Assembly: GCA_041687115.1 (NCBI GenBank)
Contig: JAWLCP010000001.1
Span: 1-64,000 of the forward strand
Length of the DNA: 64,000 nucleotides
Reading direction: 5' to 3'
Origin: SKLM01 sp041687115
Lineage (GTDB): Bacteria; Chloroflexota; Anaerolineae; B4-G1
A program made the translations under genes and the position numbers. Of this stretch, positions 1 through 9,180 are shown one piece after another. Positions within the stretch are counted from its first letter, which is position 1; each line of letters opens with the position of its first letter. Below the pieces are notes generated by a model. The model did not search any database. It was not told where the DNA came from and saw nothing but the letters and a program-made list of their open reading frames with translations.

Positions 1-1
1 G

Positions 2-1777
2 GCGCTGGGAGCGGTTGGCCTGGCAGCCTTCATCCCTGAGTTTCTGTTCATCTCGGGCGCGGTCAACGATGACAATGGCGCGACCCTTTTTGGCGCGCTT
101 GCCCTTTGGGTCATGATGGTGATCCTGCGGAAGGGCGCCAGCTGGCGTCACTGCGCTGGGCTGGGGTTGGCGTTGGGGCTGGGATGGCTGTCCAAACTGA
201 CGATAGTGGCCTTGGTCCCCACCGCTGTATTGACCTTGGCAGTCGTCGCCTGGCGTGAACGATCGTGGCGCGGACTGCTACGCTTTGGACTGATAACGGT
301 TGGTGTCATGGCGATTCTTGTCGTGCCCTGGCTTGCACGGCAGACGATCCTCTATGGAGATCCCACCGGCACATCGCGAGAGATGAGCGAGTGGGGGCTG
401 CGGGAGGAGCCAGTGAAACTGGACGATCTAGGTCCTGATCTCTACTGGCTGCGCACCTCTTTCTGGGGCCGCCTGGGCTACAACCAGATTCCACTATCCG
501 GCTGGATATACACCCTTCTGGATGTGGTGACGCTGCTGGCTGTCCTCGGCTTGCTTCGTCTGGCTGCAATTCGCCTTCGCTCCTCGTGCTGGTCCATGCG
601 ATCAGCAGTTTCGAGTCTGCTGTCTACGGTTCGCGGCTCGCAGGTTGCGATTCTGCTGGTTGCCTTGCTGCTCACCTCTGGGCCGATGATTGTGCGGCGG
701 TTCTTGCGCCCCATGCCCAATTTCGGGCGTTATCTCTTTCCCGTCCTGCCGTCCATTGCCATCCTGATGGTCACGGGTCTCAGCGCTTGGTTGCGCCAAC
801 GCCACCATTCCCACTTGGCGGTGGCACTGGCAGCGGGCATGTTGGCGCTCGGGATTGGCGGGCTGACCGGTTTTTTGGCACCAGCCTACGCTCGCCCGCC
901 TGTCTACGAAGACGTCGAAGCCCCCCAGCCTTCGTACCGGCTCGACCGAACCTACGTGGAGGACGGCGAGCCCTTGGCATGCCTGCTCGGATACGACCTG
1001 GAGCAGGTGTCCGTCGAGCCTGGGGAGACAGCGCGAGTCACGCTTCATTGGAAGGTACTATCGGAGACCGACGTAGACTACGTCCTGTTCGCGCAGTTGT
1101 TCGGACGAGAAGGTGTCAAGGTTGGTCAGCGGGACACGTATCCAGGTCTCGGACACTACCCCATATCCTTCTGGCAACCGGGAGAGGTCATCCTCGATGA
1201 GATACCGATCCCGGTGGCCTCTCAGGCCGTGGCTCCCAGTCGTCTCCGTCTCGATGTCGGGCTCTATGAGCGGGGCGCCGGCAGGCTGGCCGTCACGGAC
1301 AGCCAGAAGAACGTGATTGATACCGCGACGATCGGTTGGCTCAAGCTTCTGGCGGTGGAGCAGCCTCCCTCGCCTGCTGTCTCCACCGACTACCGCCTGG
1401 GTGACGCCATCAGCCTACATGGTTACGATCTGGAGCGGGAATCGGAACGCGTTCTCCTTGCGCTGCATTGGGTCTCACTGACGCCGGTGAATCGCGACTA
1501 TATGGTGTTTGTCCATCTCCTCGATGGTGAAGGCAACGTGGTTGCTCAGGCCGATGGGCCGCCCGTTGGCGGCGACTATCCGACCTCTTTCTGGGCTCCT
1601 GGCGAGACGATCGTCGGACAGCACATGCTTCATGTCGAGGATCTGACACCGGGCACCTACGAGCTTGCAGTAGGGATGTACCTTTTGGAGACCGGCGATC
1701 GCCTGCCGGCTGCAGACGGTGATGGACAGTCCCTGGCCCACGACGTCATACCGTTGACGAGGGTCCGTTTGCCGTGA
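2..1777 (+). CDS. DUF2142-type GT-C membrane protein, 5' end missing
   Basis: The reading frame is open from base 2, so the gene begins upstream of the window; the ATG at 113 is internal. The first visible residues (FLFISGAVNDDNGATLF) match the loop and helix that follow the NPMF..ND motif in the three complete paralogues downstream, so roughly the first 180 residues are missing. Several hydrophobic helices follow, then two extracytoplasmic beta-sandwich repeats, each with a GYDLE-type start, an LHW strand, a YP(T/I)SFW.PGE turn and a G(L/M)Y strand. Such proteins are thought to move sugars from lipid carriers at the outer face of the membrane; the substrate is unknown. The stop overlaps the next start (GTGA), which suggests translational coupling. 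Confidence 0.8.
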   Translation, partial: ALGAVGLAAFIPEFLFISGAVNDDNGATLFGALALWVMMVILRKGASWRHCAGLGLALGLGWLSKLTIVALVPTAVLTLAVVAWRERSWRGLLRFGLITVGVMAILVVPWLARQTILYGDPTGTSREMSEWGLREEPVKLDDLGPDLYWLRTSFWGRLGYNQIPLSGWIYTLLDVVTLLAVLGLLRLAAIRLRSSCWSMRSAVSSLLSTVRGSQVAILLVALLLTSGPMIVRRFLRPMPNFGRYLFPVLPSIAILMVTGLSAWLRQRHHSHLAVALAAGMLALGIGGLTGFLAPAYARPPVYEDVEAPQPSYRLDRTYVEDGEPLACLLGYDLEQVSVEPGETARVTLHWKVLSETDVDYVLFAQLFGREGVKVGQRDTYPGLGHYPISFWQPGEVILDEIPIPVASQAVAPSRLRLDVGLYERGAGRLAVTDSQKNVIDTATIGWLKLLAVEQPPSPAVSTDYRLGDAISLHGYDLERESERVLLALHWVSLTPVNRDYMVFVHLLDGEGNVVAQADGPPVGGDYPTSFWAPGETIVGQHMLHVEDLTPGTYELAVGMYLLETGDRLPAADGDGQSLAHDVIPLTRVRLP

Positions 1778-4050
1778 GCGACCGAGCCGTGAGACTGGCC
1801 CTCGTCCTGATCGTGCTCGCCTACATTGTGTTGGGCCTGGGTTACAGCGTGGTTAACCCCATCTTCGAGAGCCCCGACGAGTCCTTGAACTACGCCAATA
1901 TTCGCTTTCTGATCGAAGAACGACGTCTGCCTGTGCTTGAGCCCGACGAGCCGACGAAGGCCCATCATCCACCCCTCTACTACGTCCTTGGAGCTCTACT
2001 GACCCACTGGGTGCCGAATGAGAATTTCGACGCTATCACGGAGCGGGTTAACCCTTTCTGGATACACCGCGTCGGCGACGCTGGCGTCGACAACAAGAAT
2101 CTGTATCTCCATGATCCTGCTCTGGAACGATTTCCCTACCGAGACGTAGCGCTCGGTGTCCATCTTGTGCGTTGGTTCTCTCTGAGCCTGGGGGCGGGGA
2201 CACTCCTGCTTGTCTTCGGGACTGCGCAGGAGTTGCTACCCCGGCGCCGGAGGCTGTGGCTGGTGACCACGGCGTTGGTTGCTTTCAATCCCATGTTCCT
2301 GTTCATCAGTACGTCGGTGCACGATGACGCGCTAGCAAATCTGATCACGGCTGCGATACTCTACGTGACTACCAGGCTCCTTGTCCACGGCCCGACCATC
2401 GAACGGGCGATGGCGTTGGGAGTGCTGTTCGGACTGGCCCTTCTGACCAAATTGACCTGCTTGCTGGTCATGCCTACGGCAGCTCTGGCGCTTCTGTACC
2501 GACTGCGAGTGGGCGAGAAGCGTGTTCGGTGGTGGGATGCGCTTCGGTTCGGTGGCGTCGTCATTCTGCTGGCGCTGTTGATCGGGGGGTGGTGGCTGCT
2601 GCGCAACCAGCAGTTGTATGGAGAGCCGACGAGCATGGGGCGCCAGGTACAGGCGTGGGGCGGGCTGCGTGAGGACGCTCCCAACCTGGCGGCGGCGGTG
2701 CGAGAGGTGGGCTTTCTGCATGATTCGTTCTGGGGTGTGTTTGGCTACGGTCAGATCCCGATGCCCGGATGGACCTATGCCCTGTATCGGCTTCTGGGGT
2801 TGGTGGCCCTGGGAGGCTTCGTCCTCTTCTGGGTGCAACACCGGTCCTGGCGGGCGGCCGAACCTCCGGTCTCCCTTGGGTGCCTCTCCCGAGGGGGCCT
2901 GTCGGTTGTGGTCAGCGCCCCGCTGACGACTCTTGTGGTCGTCTTTGCCCGTATGATCTTTATCGATACAGCCAACTTCGGCCGGTATTTGTTTGTCTCG
3001 CTCGGCTTCCTGGCTCCGCTCTATGGGCTTGGGATAGGGCAGTGGATGCGTGACAGGGACGTCAGGTGGCTTTCGATCGGCCTTCCGGCTGCCGCGTTCG
3101 CTCTGGCGCTCTTCGCATTGAGCCAAGTACTCGGTCCCGTCTACTCGGTGCCCGAGATGTTGTCTCCTCAGGAGGTGCGGGCCCGCACTGAGCGGACGAC
3201 TCTGCAGTTCGGTAAGTCTATCCGTCTTAGCGGCTACAAACTCAGCCGCCATCGAGCCCAGCCGGGCGACGAGATCATGGTTACCCTGTGTTGGGAATCA
3301 CTCGCCTCAATGGAGGAGGAGTTCGTCTATTTCGTTCATCTCCTTGGTCCGGGAGAGAGAATCGTCGGTGCGAGGACGACGCATCCAGGCCTGGGCCGTT
3401 ATCCCACCAGCCGCTGGTCGCCTGGCGATCTCTTCTGTGATACCCTTGATGTCCCCGTGGAGACGTGGACCCCTGCTCCGGCTGTGTACGACGTCGAGAT
3501 CGGCTGGCATGCGCCTGGAGACGATGAGCGACTGCCGGCGTATGGTTCTGACGGCTCGCTCCTGGATTGGGCGTTGCTCGATCAGATCAAGGTCACACCG
3601 AAGGCGAGTCCCGCCGTCACTGTGCCTCGCCGCGTCGAGGCTGACCTGGGCGGAGAGATCATGTTGCTGGGGTACGATCTCGACGAGCTGGGGGTAGCGC
3701 CCGGTGATACCCTCAGCGTGACGCTCTACTGGAAGGCTCAAGCTCACCCGGAGGCGAACTACACGGTCTTCTTGCATGTGGCGGCTTCTGAAGGGCCTCC
3801 CCATGCGCAGGATGACGGACCACCCGCGGACGGCACCTATCCCACATCCTTCTGGGACGCTGGTGAGGTCGTGACCGACCGTCGCGCGATTCGCATACCT
3901 GCCGACCTGTCGCCGGGCGACTATCCGTTGGTGACGGGGATGTACCTCCTGGAGACCGGTGAGCGGCTCTCCTGGCTGGGGACGGATGGTGCCGTTCGCG
4001 GGGATGCGGTTCTCCTCGACACGATCACCGTCTCCTCTGAGCCGTCTTGA
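1774..4050 (+). CDS. DUF2142-type GT-C membrane protein with two beta-sandwich tails
   Basis: A 758-residue membrane protein. The GTG start overlaps the previous stop by 4 bases. The N-terminal helix is followed by an acidic loop (FESPDESLNY) and HHPPLYY, as in GT-C/DUF2142 proteins, where acidic loop residues are usually near the active site. A loop with DNKNLYLHDPALERFPY and a helix with NPMFLF..SVHDDAL are shared with the paralogues at 6853 and 9177. About ten membrane segments extend to near residue 465. Two tail repeats begin near residues 483 and 628 and contain YPTSRWSPGD and YPTSFWDAGE. Likely role: transferring sugars to a lipid-linked or surface glycan. The family assignment is by motif only, and donor and acceptor are unknown. 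Confidence 0.82.
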   Translation: MSDRAVRLALVLIVLAYIVLGLGYSVVNPIFESPDESLNYANIRFLIEERRLPVLEPDEPTKAHHPPLYYVLGALLTHWVPNENFDAITERVNPFWIHRVGDAGVDNKNLYLHDPALERFPYRDVALGVHLVRWFSLSLGAGTLLLVFGTAQELLPRRRRLWLVTTALVAFNPMFLFISTSVHDDALANLITAAILYVTTRLLVHGPTIERAMALGVLFGLALLTKLTCLLVMPTAALALLYRLRVGEKRVRWWDALRFGGVVILLALLIGGWWLLRNQQLYGEPTSMGRQVQAWGGLREDAPNLAAAVREVGFLHDSFWGVFGYGQIPMPGWTYALYRLLGLVALGGFVLFWVQHRSWRAAEPPVSLGCLSRGGLSVVVSAPLTTLVVVFARMIFIDTANFGRYLFVSLGFLAPLYGLGIGQWMRDRDVRWLSIGLPAAAFALALFALSQVLGPVYSVPEMLSPQEVRARTERTTLQFGKSIRLSGYKLSRHRAQPGDEIMVTLCWESLASMEEEFVYFVHLLGPGERIVGARTTHPGLGRYPTSRWSPGDLFCDTLDVPVETWTPAPAVYDVEIGWHAPGDDERLPAYGSDGSLLDWALLDQIKVTPKASPAVTVPRRVEADLGGEIMLLGYDLDELGVAPGDTLSVTLYWKAQAHPEANYTVFLHVAASEGPPHAQDDGPPADGTYPTSFWDAGEVVTDRRAIRIPADLSPGDYPLVTGMYLLETGERLSWLGTDGAVRGDAVLLDTITVSSEPS

Positions 4051-4060
4051 GGTTGGTCGC

Positions 4061-6856
4061 ATGTGCGGTAGAATGTGTATGATGGATGTCAGGACCTTTC
4101 TCTCTGATCGCTCCTCGAGATGTTGGCGGATCCGGGTGATTCTCATCGCGCTGCTGATGATTGCGTTCGCCTTGCGTCTTCACGATCTTGGTGCCAAGAG
4201 CCTGTGGAGCGACGAAGGCTTGACGCTTCGTCGGGCTGAGCAACCCATCGCTCTCGTCTTCAAGAATGTGAATCTGATCCCAATTGGACCGGATTATCAG
4301 GACGGGGCCGAGCTAGAGGTTGTCTCTACGCCAGATCTTCACCCCCCGCTGTATTTTCTGCTCATGCACGTCTGGATTCGATGGACGGGCAAGAGCGAGT
4401 TTCTGCTGCGCTTTCCGTCGGTAGTGGCGGCGACGCTGTCCTTGCCACTTCTGTATGTGCTGGGACGGTCTCTTATGAGTCGTGAAGCGGGCCTGTGGGC
4501 GGCACTGCTGGGCGCGACCTCGCCCTTCTTCCTTTGGTATGCCCAGGAGGCCCGCATGTACTCCTGGCTCGTCGTCCTGAGCCTGGCCTCCGTTTACGCG
4601 TTCTTGTCGCTGTTGAAGGATCGACCGCGCCGTAGAGAGTATGTCGTCTTTGTGGTCGTCACGTTAGCCCTTCTGTATACGCACTATGCAGGGTTTCTCC
4701 TTCTTGCGTTCGAAGCCTTGGCCTATGCGATGCTTCGACTCCGCACGCGCCGTCGAGAAGTTCTGATCACCCTGGGCGTTGTCGCGGCGGCACTCATTCC
4801 TCTTGCTCCCTTCGCGTGGCGCGCATTGCACGTCAGGGCCTTCTCGTTTACCCACCGTCCTCTCCTCTCCATTCTGAGAGAGGCGTCGAGTTCCTTCAGC
4901 CTGGGGCCAAGTCCGTCCGCCGTCCAGCCGCTGTGGCTCCTCTCACCGTTCTTGCTGTTTCTTGGCGTCGGGGTTCTCATGCTGGATGTGGTTGATCGGC
5001 GGCGGGCTTGGGTGATTGGTCTTGGTTATCTGATCCTTCCGATCCTGATTCAATTTGGGTTGTCTTTCGTCAAGCCGAACTACATGAACCCACGGCACCT
5101 GATGACGGTGGCCCCAGCATGGGAGCTGATGGTTGCCCAGGGCTTGACGACACTCCGCAGAAGATGTTGGCCAGCCCTGGTGATAGCTTTGAGCTTCGCG
5201 CTGTTCTTCAGGGGGCAGGCAAACCACGACATTCTCACGTCGCATCGATTCTGGAAGGACGATATTCGCGGGGCGGTTCAATACATTGAGGCTCGAGCGC
5301 GGCCGGGTGATGCGATCGTGCTGCATCACCCCGTCATCCGCCTGACCTTCGATTACTACTATCGTGGCTCCTGTCCAGAAATCGTCATCCCTGGCTTTGG
5401 CAACAACGACGACACGGAACAGGCGAGAAGGACGTTCACAGAGTGGGCTGAGCGATATGACCGTATCTGGTTCCTGTATGGTCCACCGCCAACCTACTTC
5501 CCGCGCGACTTCTTACCGGAGTGGGCCGATACGCATCTGTTTAAGGTCGATCAGCAGGAATTTGAAGCTTGGTGGACCTATGTTGGCGTGGCTGCCTACG
5601 ATGATGGCGCTCCGGCCCTTGAAGAGATGCCTGGTAACGTAGAGTTCGTGAATGAGACCTGGGACTCACTACACCTGATCGCGTTTCGCGCTCAGGAGGC
5701 TGCTGCGGGGGATAACGCCTGGGTGGATCTGTACTGGCAAGTGGAGGGCGAGGCACCAGACGAACCTCTCACGCTGAAGCTGCAATTGAGAGACGAGGCA
5801 GAAACGGTCTGGGTCGAGCGGGCGGGAGAGGTGCTCCCATTCTACACGCCGGCGGCTTGGCCGACCGATCGGGTGGTACATACTGAGTTTCGTCTCCCAC
5901 TGCCAGACGACACTCCGCCCATCACATACCATACTGAGCTCGAGGTGATTGGGTTGGGCGGGTCCCGCACCGTCGGTGAGCTGCGTGTTGTCCGACCGGT
6001 GCTCGATGATTCGACACCGCGGACGAGGGCTCGTTTCGAGGGGGGAATCAAGCTGCTGTCAGGTGAACTGGAGAGCGACAGGTTCCGGGCCGGGCTCCCC
6101 CTCCTGGGGTTCTTGACCTGGGAGGTCGACGCTTCCCCTGACGAGGATCTTTGTCTTCGAGTCCGTCTCGTCGATCAGCGGGGACGCGTGATGGTCACAG
6201 GCGAGATGGCGCCGAGTGCCGCTGGATTCCCGACCACCGCCTGGCGTCGGGGCGATCGGATGGGAGGACGCCTGCAGCTGCCGCTTCCGGCCGATCTAGA
6301 GGGCGGGCGGTATCGCGTGCAGATCAGTCTGACTGAGGCGCAGAGCGGGCAGGTCGTCCCCATACGTCATTGGTATGGGAGACGCGACTGGCTGACATTG
6401 GGGAGCGTGCAGGTAGAAGCGTGGCCTTTACGGACAGAACTGCCAGAGGAGGTTGAGCACCGTCTGGAGGATGTGGAGATAGCGAGCGAGATCCGCTTGC
6501 TTGGCTATGAATCGGCTCGGGAACAGCAGATGCTCAACGTCACCCTCTACTGGCGAGCTGAGGAACCCATGGAGGAAGAATACCACGTTTTCGTCCACAT
6601 CGGCCTGCCCGATCAGCCGCCGCTTGCCCAGGCAGGCGGTGTACCGGTGAGTTGGACCCGTCCCACGACAAGTTGGCGAACAGGGGAAATCGTTGTGGAT
6701 GAGTATGCCCTTTCGCTGGCGGCTGTGCCCCCCGGCCAGTATGTCCTTACAGCAGGTCTCTATGAACCGGACACGGGGCAGCGCCCTGAGACTGTGGTCA
6801 ATGGCAACCTCATCCCCGGTGGCTACGTCGTGCTCGAAGAGGTAGAGGTAGAATGA
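4061..6856 (+). CDS. GT39/ArnT-like glycosyltransferase with three beta-sandwich tails
   Basis: A 931-residue protein from the chosen ATG, which has GAGG 8 bases upstream; a longer frame from 3959 would overlap the previous gene by 92 bases and is unlikely. The N-terminal helix leads into SLWSDEG, the acidic loop typical of GT39 (PMT/ArnT-type) enzymes, then HPPLYFLLMHVW and further membrane helices. An extracytoplasmic part follows after about residue 400. Three tail repeats begin near residues 526, 660 and 810; the last two have FPTTAWRRGD and RPTTSWRTGE. It sits between DUF2142 paralogues and overlaps the next gene by ATGA, so it is probably one step of the same glycan pathway. Substrates cannot be read from sequence. 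Confidence 0.85.
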   Translation: MCGRMCMMDVRTFLSDRSSRCWRIRVILIALLMIAFALRLHDLGAKSLWSDEGLTLRRAEQPIALVFKNVNLIPIGPDYQDGAELEVVSTPDLHPPLYFLLMHVWIRWTGKSEFLLRFPSVVAATLSLPLLYVLGRSLMSREAGLWAALLGATSPFFLWYAQEARMYSWLVVLSLASVYAFLSLLKDRPRRREYVVFVVVTLALLYTHYAGFLLLAFEALAYAMLRLRTRRREVLITLGVVAAALIPLAPFAWRALHVRAFSFTHRPLLSILREASSSFSLGPSPSAVQPLWLLSPFLLFLGVGVLMLDVVDRRRAWVIGLGYLILPILIQFGLSFVKPNYMNPRHLMTVAPAWELMVAQGLTTLRRRCWPALVIALSFALFFRGQANHDILTSHRFWKDDIRGAVQYIEARARPGDAIVLHHPVIRLTFDYYYRGSCPEIVIPGFGNNDDTEQARRTFTEWAERYDRIWFLYGPPPTYFPRDFLPEWADTHLFKVDQQEFEAWWTYVGVAAYDDGAPALEEMPGNVEFVNETWDSLHLIAFRAQEAAAGDNAWVDLYWQVEGEAPDEPLTLKLQLRDEAETVWVERAGEVLPFYTPAAWPTDRVVHTEFRLPLPDDTPPITYHTELEVIGLGGSRTVGELRVVRPVLDDSTPRTRARFEGGIKLLSGELESDRFRAGLPLLGFLTWEVDASPDEDLCLRVRLVDQRGRVMVTGEMAPSAAGFPTTAWRRGDRMGGRLQLPLPADLEGGRYRVQISLTEAQSGQVVPIRHWYGRRDWLTLGSVQVEAWPLRTELPEEVEHRLEDVEIASEIRLLGYESAREQQMLNVTLYWRAEEPMEEEYHVFVHIGLPDQPPLAQAGGVPVSWTRPTTSWRTGEIVVDEYALSLAAVPPGQYVLTAGLYEPDTGQRPETVVNGNLIPGGYVVLEEVEVE

Positions 6857-9180
6857 TAGGCAAGCTGCGAGATCACCGAGGGGTTGTGGTGATACTATGC
6901 CTCTACCTGATCGTAGCGCTTCTCTACGGTGTGACCATCCCTATTCTCGAAACGCCTGACGCCAACGGACACTACGCCTATATCCACGAGCTGACGGAGG
7001 GGCGAGGCCTCCCGGTGCAGGGTACACCTTCGGGTGCTCGGGTCACTGGCTACGTGGCCAGTCATCCGCCGCTCTACTACACTCTCTGCGCTGCGTTGAC
7101 CTCTTGGGTGTCGGATGACGTCGATCTACAGGAGTGGGCTTGGCGGAACCCGCACCAGACAATGGGCGATGCCAGTCGAACTGTCAACAAGAACCGTCTG
7201 ATACATACCGCCTCCGAGCGGTTCCCCTGGCAGGGTACGCCGCTTACCATCCACATTGCTCGTCTCGTCTCGACGTTGCTTGGCGTCCTGGTCGTCGTGG
7301 CGACCTATGGAACCGCCCTGGAGCTCTTTCCACATCAACGCTGGTTCGCGCTTGGGGCGACCGCTCTCGCTGCCTTTAACCCGATGTTCGTGTTCACCAG
7401 TAGTAGAGTCAGCAACGACGCGGCTGTTGCAGCGTTTGGATCGCTCACCATCTGGTGCGCAGTCCGGCTGGCCGTGAGAGGACTCTCCCGCAGAGGTCTC
7501 GTGTTAACGGGCGCAGCGCTTGGCCTGGCCATCCTCTCCAAGCTCAGCGGTACCGTCCTTGTTCCCATCGTTCCCCTCGCTCTGCTCTTCGATGCTTCAC
7601 GCGGCGCACAACGGGGAGTACGCGACCTGCTCTGCAAAGAGCGCCTGTTATCCTTGATGACCAGCATCGCCATCGTGTTTGGCACCGCTATCTCTATCAG
7701 TGGGTGGTGGTTCGCGCGTAATCTGCTTCTTTACGGCGAGTTGATGGGCGTAGATGCCTGGCTCAGCCACACCGCTACGGTCCGCTCAACCCCCATCGGC
7801 GTGTTGAGCGTGATCCCCGAGCTCCGAGGGCTCGAAAGATCGTACTGGGCGATGTTTGGCTGGTTCAACATCGATGTGGCTCCCTGGATGTACGCCTTCT
7901 GGTGGGTGCTGGTGCGCCTGGCCTTGATCGGACTGTTATTCGTCTTGGTGGATCAACGGACCTCGCGCCGGTTTCGGCGTCTGGTGGTAGGGGGGCTGCT
8001 GATTGTCGTGTCTGCCTTCCTTCTGAACCTGGGCTCTGTGTGGCGTTTCATCATGATTGTGTTTGGTGCGCAAGGCCGGTATCTGATGCCAACCATCGCG
8101 TCCGTCTCTATCCTCCTGATGTTGGGCTTGTCCCGTCTATTGCCCAGGCGCTTCTGCTCGGATCGTTGCGGGCCCGTGCTGGCGGCGGCTCTGGGAATAG
8201 TCCACATCGGGCTAACATTGATTTCCTTGGTCGTCTTCATTCTACCGGCCTATGCAAAGCCCCAGGCCATACAGGAGAGTGATCTTCCTCGGGAGATGGA
8301 CCGCCTTGACTTGACGTTCGATGGGACGTCTATCGAGCTTCTGGGAGGCAGGATCGGGCTGGATGAAGCACATCCTGGCGAGCTGGTGCCGGTGAATCTC
8401 TATTGGCGGGCCACGGACGTACCGCAGGAGGATTTCTTCGTCTTTGTTCAGGTTCTGGGGCGCAACTTGGAGCCTATCGCTGGCGTTGATTCTTACCCCG
8501 GCCGGGGCAACTTCCCGCCCACCCTCTGGCAGCCGGGTGTCATCTATCATGATCGTTACCTCCTTCCACTGGCTCCGGATGCGCAGGTGCCTACTGTCGG
8601 TGCTCTCCACGTCGGCCTTCGGACGGAGGAGGGGAAGCGATTGACGACCAGATGCCCCTCCGACCAATCACCACTCAGCTTGGCCCTGCTGGATCTCGTG
8701 CCAATCCGTCCGGCCGAATCGCTGTCTGACGACGTCACGTATCCTGTGGGAGCTCGCTTGGCTGCCTGGTCTGATGAAGTTGCAGCGCAGAGGCCCATTG
8801 AGTTGGTGGGATATGATCTCTCTGCTGAGAAGGTAGCTCCTGGCGACACCCTCACCGTCACGTTGGTGTGGCGTACAGAGGCGTCTTTGAACAGTGACTA
8901 CACCGTGTTCGTTCATCTGTTGGACTCCGATGATGAACTGGTCGCGCAAAGCGACCATCCGCCGCTCAGTGGGGCCTATCCCACGTCGTTCTGGGTGTCG
9001 GGCGATGTCGTGCGCGATCCCCACGTCGTGGAAATTGACCAGTCGGCGCCACCGGGTGTCTGTACACTGGTCGTGGGCATGTATCGTTCGGGGTCTGCCA
9101 CGCGCCTGCCAGCTTACGACCGCATGGGCCTGCGAGCTGAGGACGATGGAATCATGGCGGGTCGGTTGGCGATCCGATGA
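6853..9180 (+). CDS. DUF2142-type GT-C membrane protein with two beta-sandwich tails
   Basis: A 775-residue paralogue of the genes at 1774 and 9177. It shares the acidic first loop (LETPDANGHYAY), SHPPLYY, the VNKNRLIHTASERFPW loop and the NPMFVF..RVSNDAA helix. About ten hydrophobic segments reach residue 475. Two tail repeats begin near residues 493 and 649; the second carries YPTSFWVSGD and VVGMY. The first repeat has diverged (FPPTLWQPGV). The gene overlaps both neighbours by 4 bases, so the five-gene string is probably translated as one unit. Role inferred: lipid-linked sugar transferase of a surface polysaccharide. Confidence 0.82.
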   Translation: MIGKLRDHRGVVVILCLYLIVALLYGVTIPILETPDANGHYAYIHELTEGRGLPVQGTPSGARVTGYVASHPPLYYTLCAALTSWVSDDVDLQEWAWRNPHQTMGDASRTVNKNRLIHTASERFPWQGTPLTIHIARLVSTLLGVLVVVATYGTALELFPHQRWFALGATALAAFNPMFVFTSSRVSNDAAVAAFGSLTIWCAVRLAVRGLSRRGLVLTGAALGLAILSKLSGTVLVPIVPLALLFDASRGAQRGVRDLLCKERLLSLMTSIAIVFGTAISISGWWFARNLLLYGELMGVDAWLSHTATVRSTPIGVLSVIPELRGLERSYWAMFGWFNIDVAPWMYAFWWVLVRLALIGLLFVLVDQRTSRRFRRLVVGGLLIVVSAFLLNLGSVWRFIMIVFGAQGRYLMPTIASVSILLMLGLSRLLPRRFCSDRCGPVLAAALGIVHIGLTLISLVVFILPAYAKPQAIQESDLPREMDRLDLTFDGTSIELLGGRIGLDEAHPGELVPVNLYWRATDVPQEDFFVFVQVLGRNLEPIAGVDSYPGRGNFPPTLWQPGVIYHDRYLLPLAPDAQVPTVGALHVGLRTEEGKRLTTRCPSDQSPLSLALLDLVPIRPAESLSDDVTYPVGARLAAWSDEVAAQRPIELVGYDLSAEKVAPGDTLTVTLVWRTEASLNSDYTVFVHLLDSDDELVAQSDHPPLSGAYPTSFWVSGDVVRDPHVVEIDQSAPPGVCTLVVGMYRSGSATRLPAYDRMGLRAEDDGIMAGRLAIR

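Noticed and set aside
113..1777. ATG at 113 as the true start of the first gene
   Set aside because: The frame is open to base 2 and the residues before it match the paralogues, so the gene is cut by the window edge.
3959..4060. N-terminal extension of the GT39 gene into the previous gene
   Set aside because: It would overlap by 92 bases; a Met at 4061 with GAGG eight bases upstream gives the normal family start.
2332..4146. Long minus-strand frames opposite the first DUF2142 genes
   Set aside because: They have low-complexity composition and no motif; they mirror the conserved plus-strand proteins.
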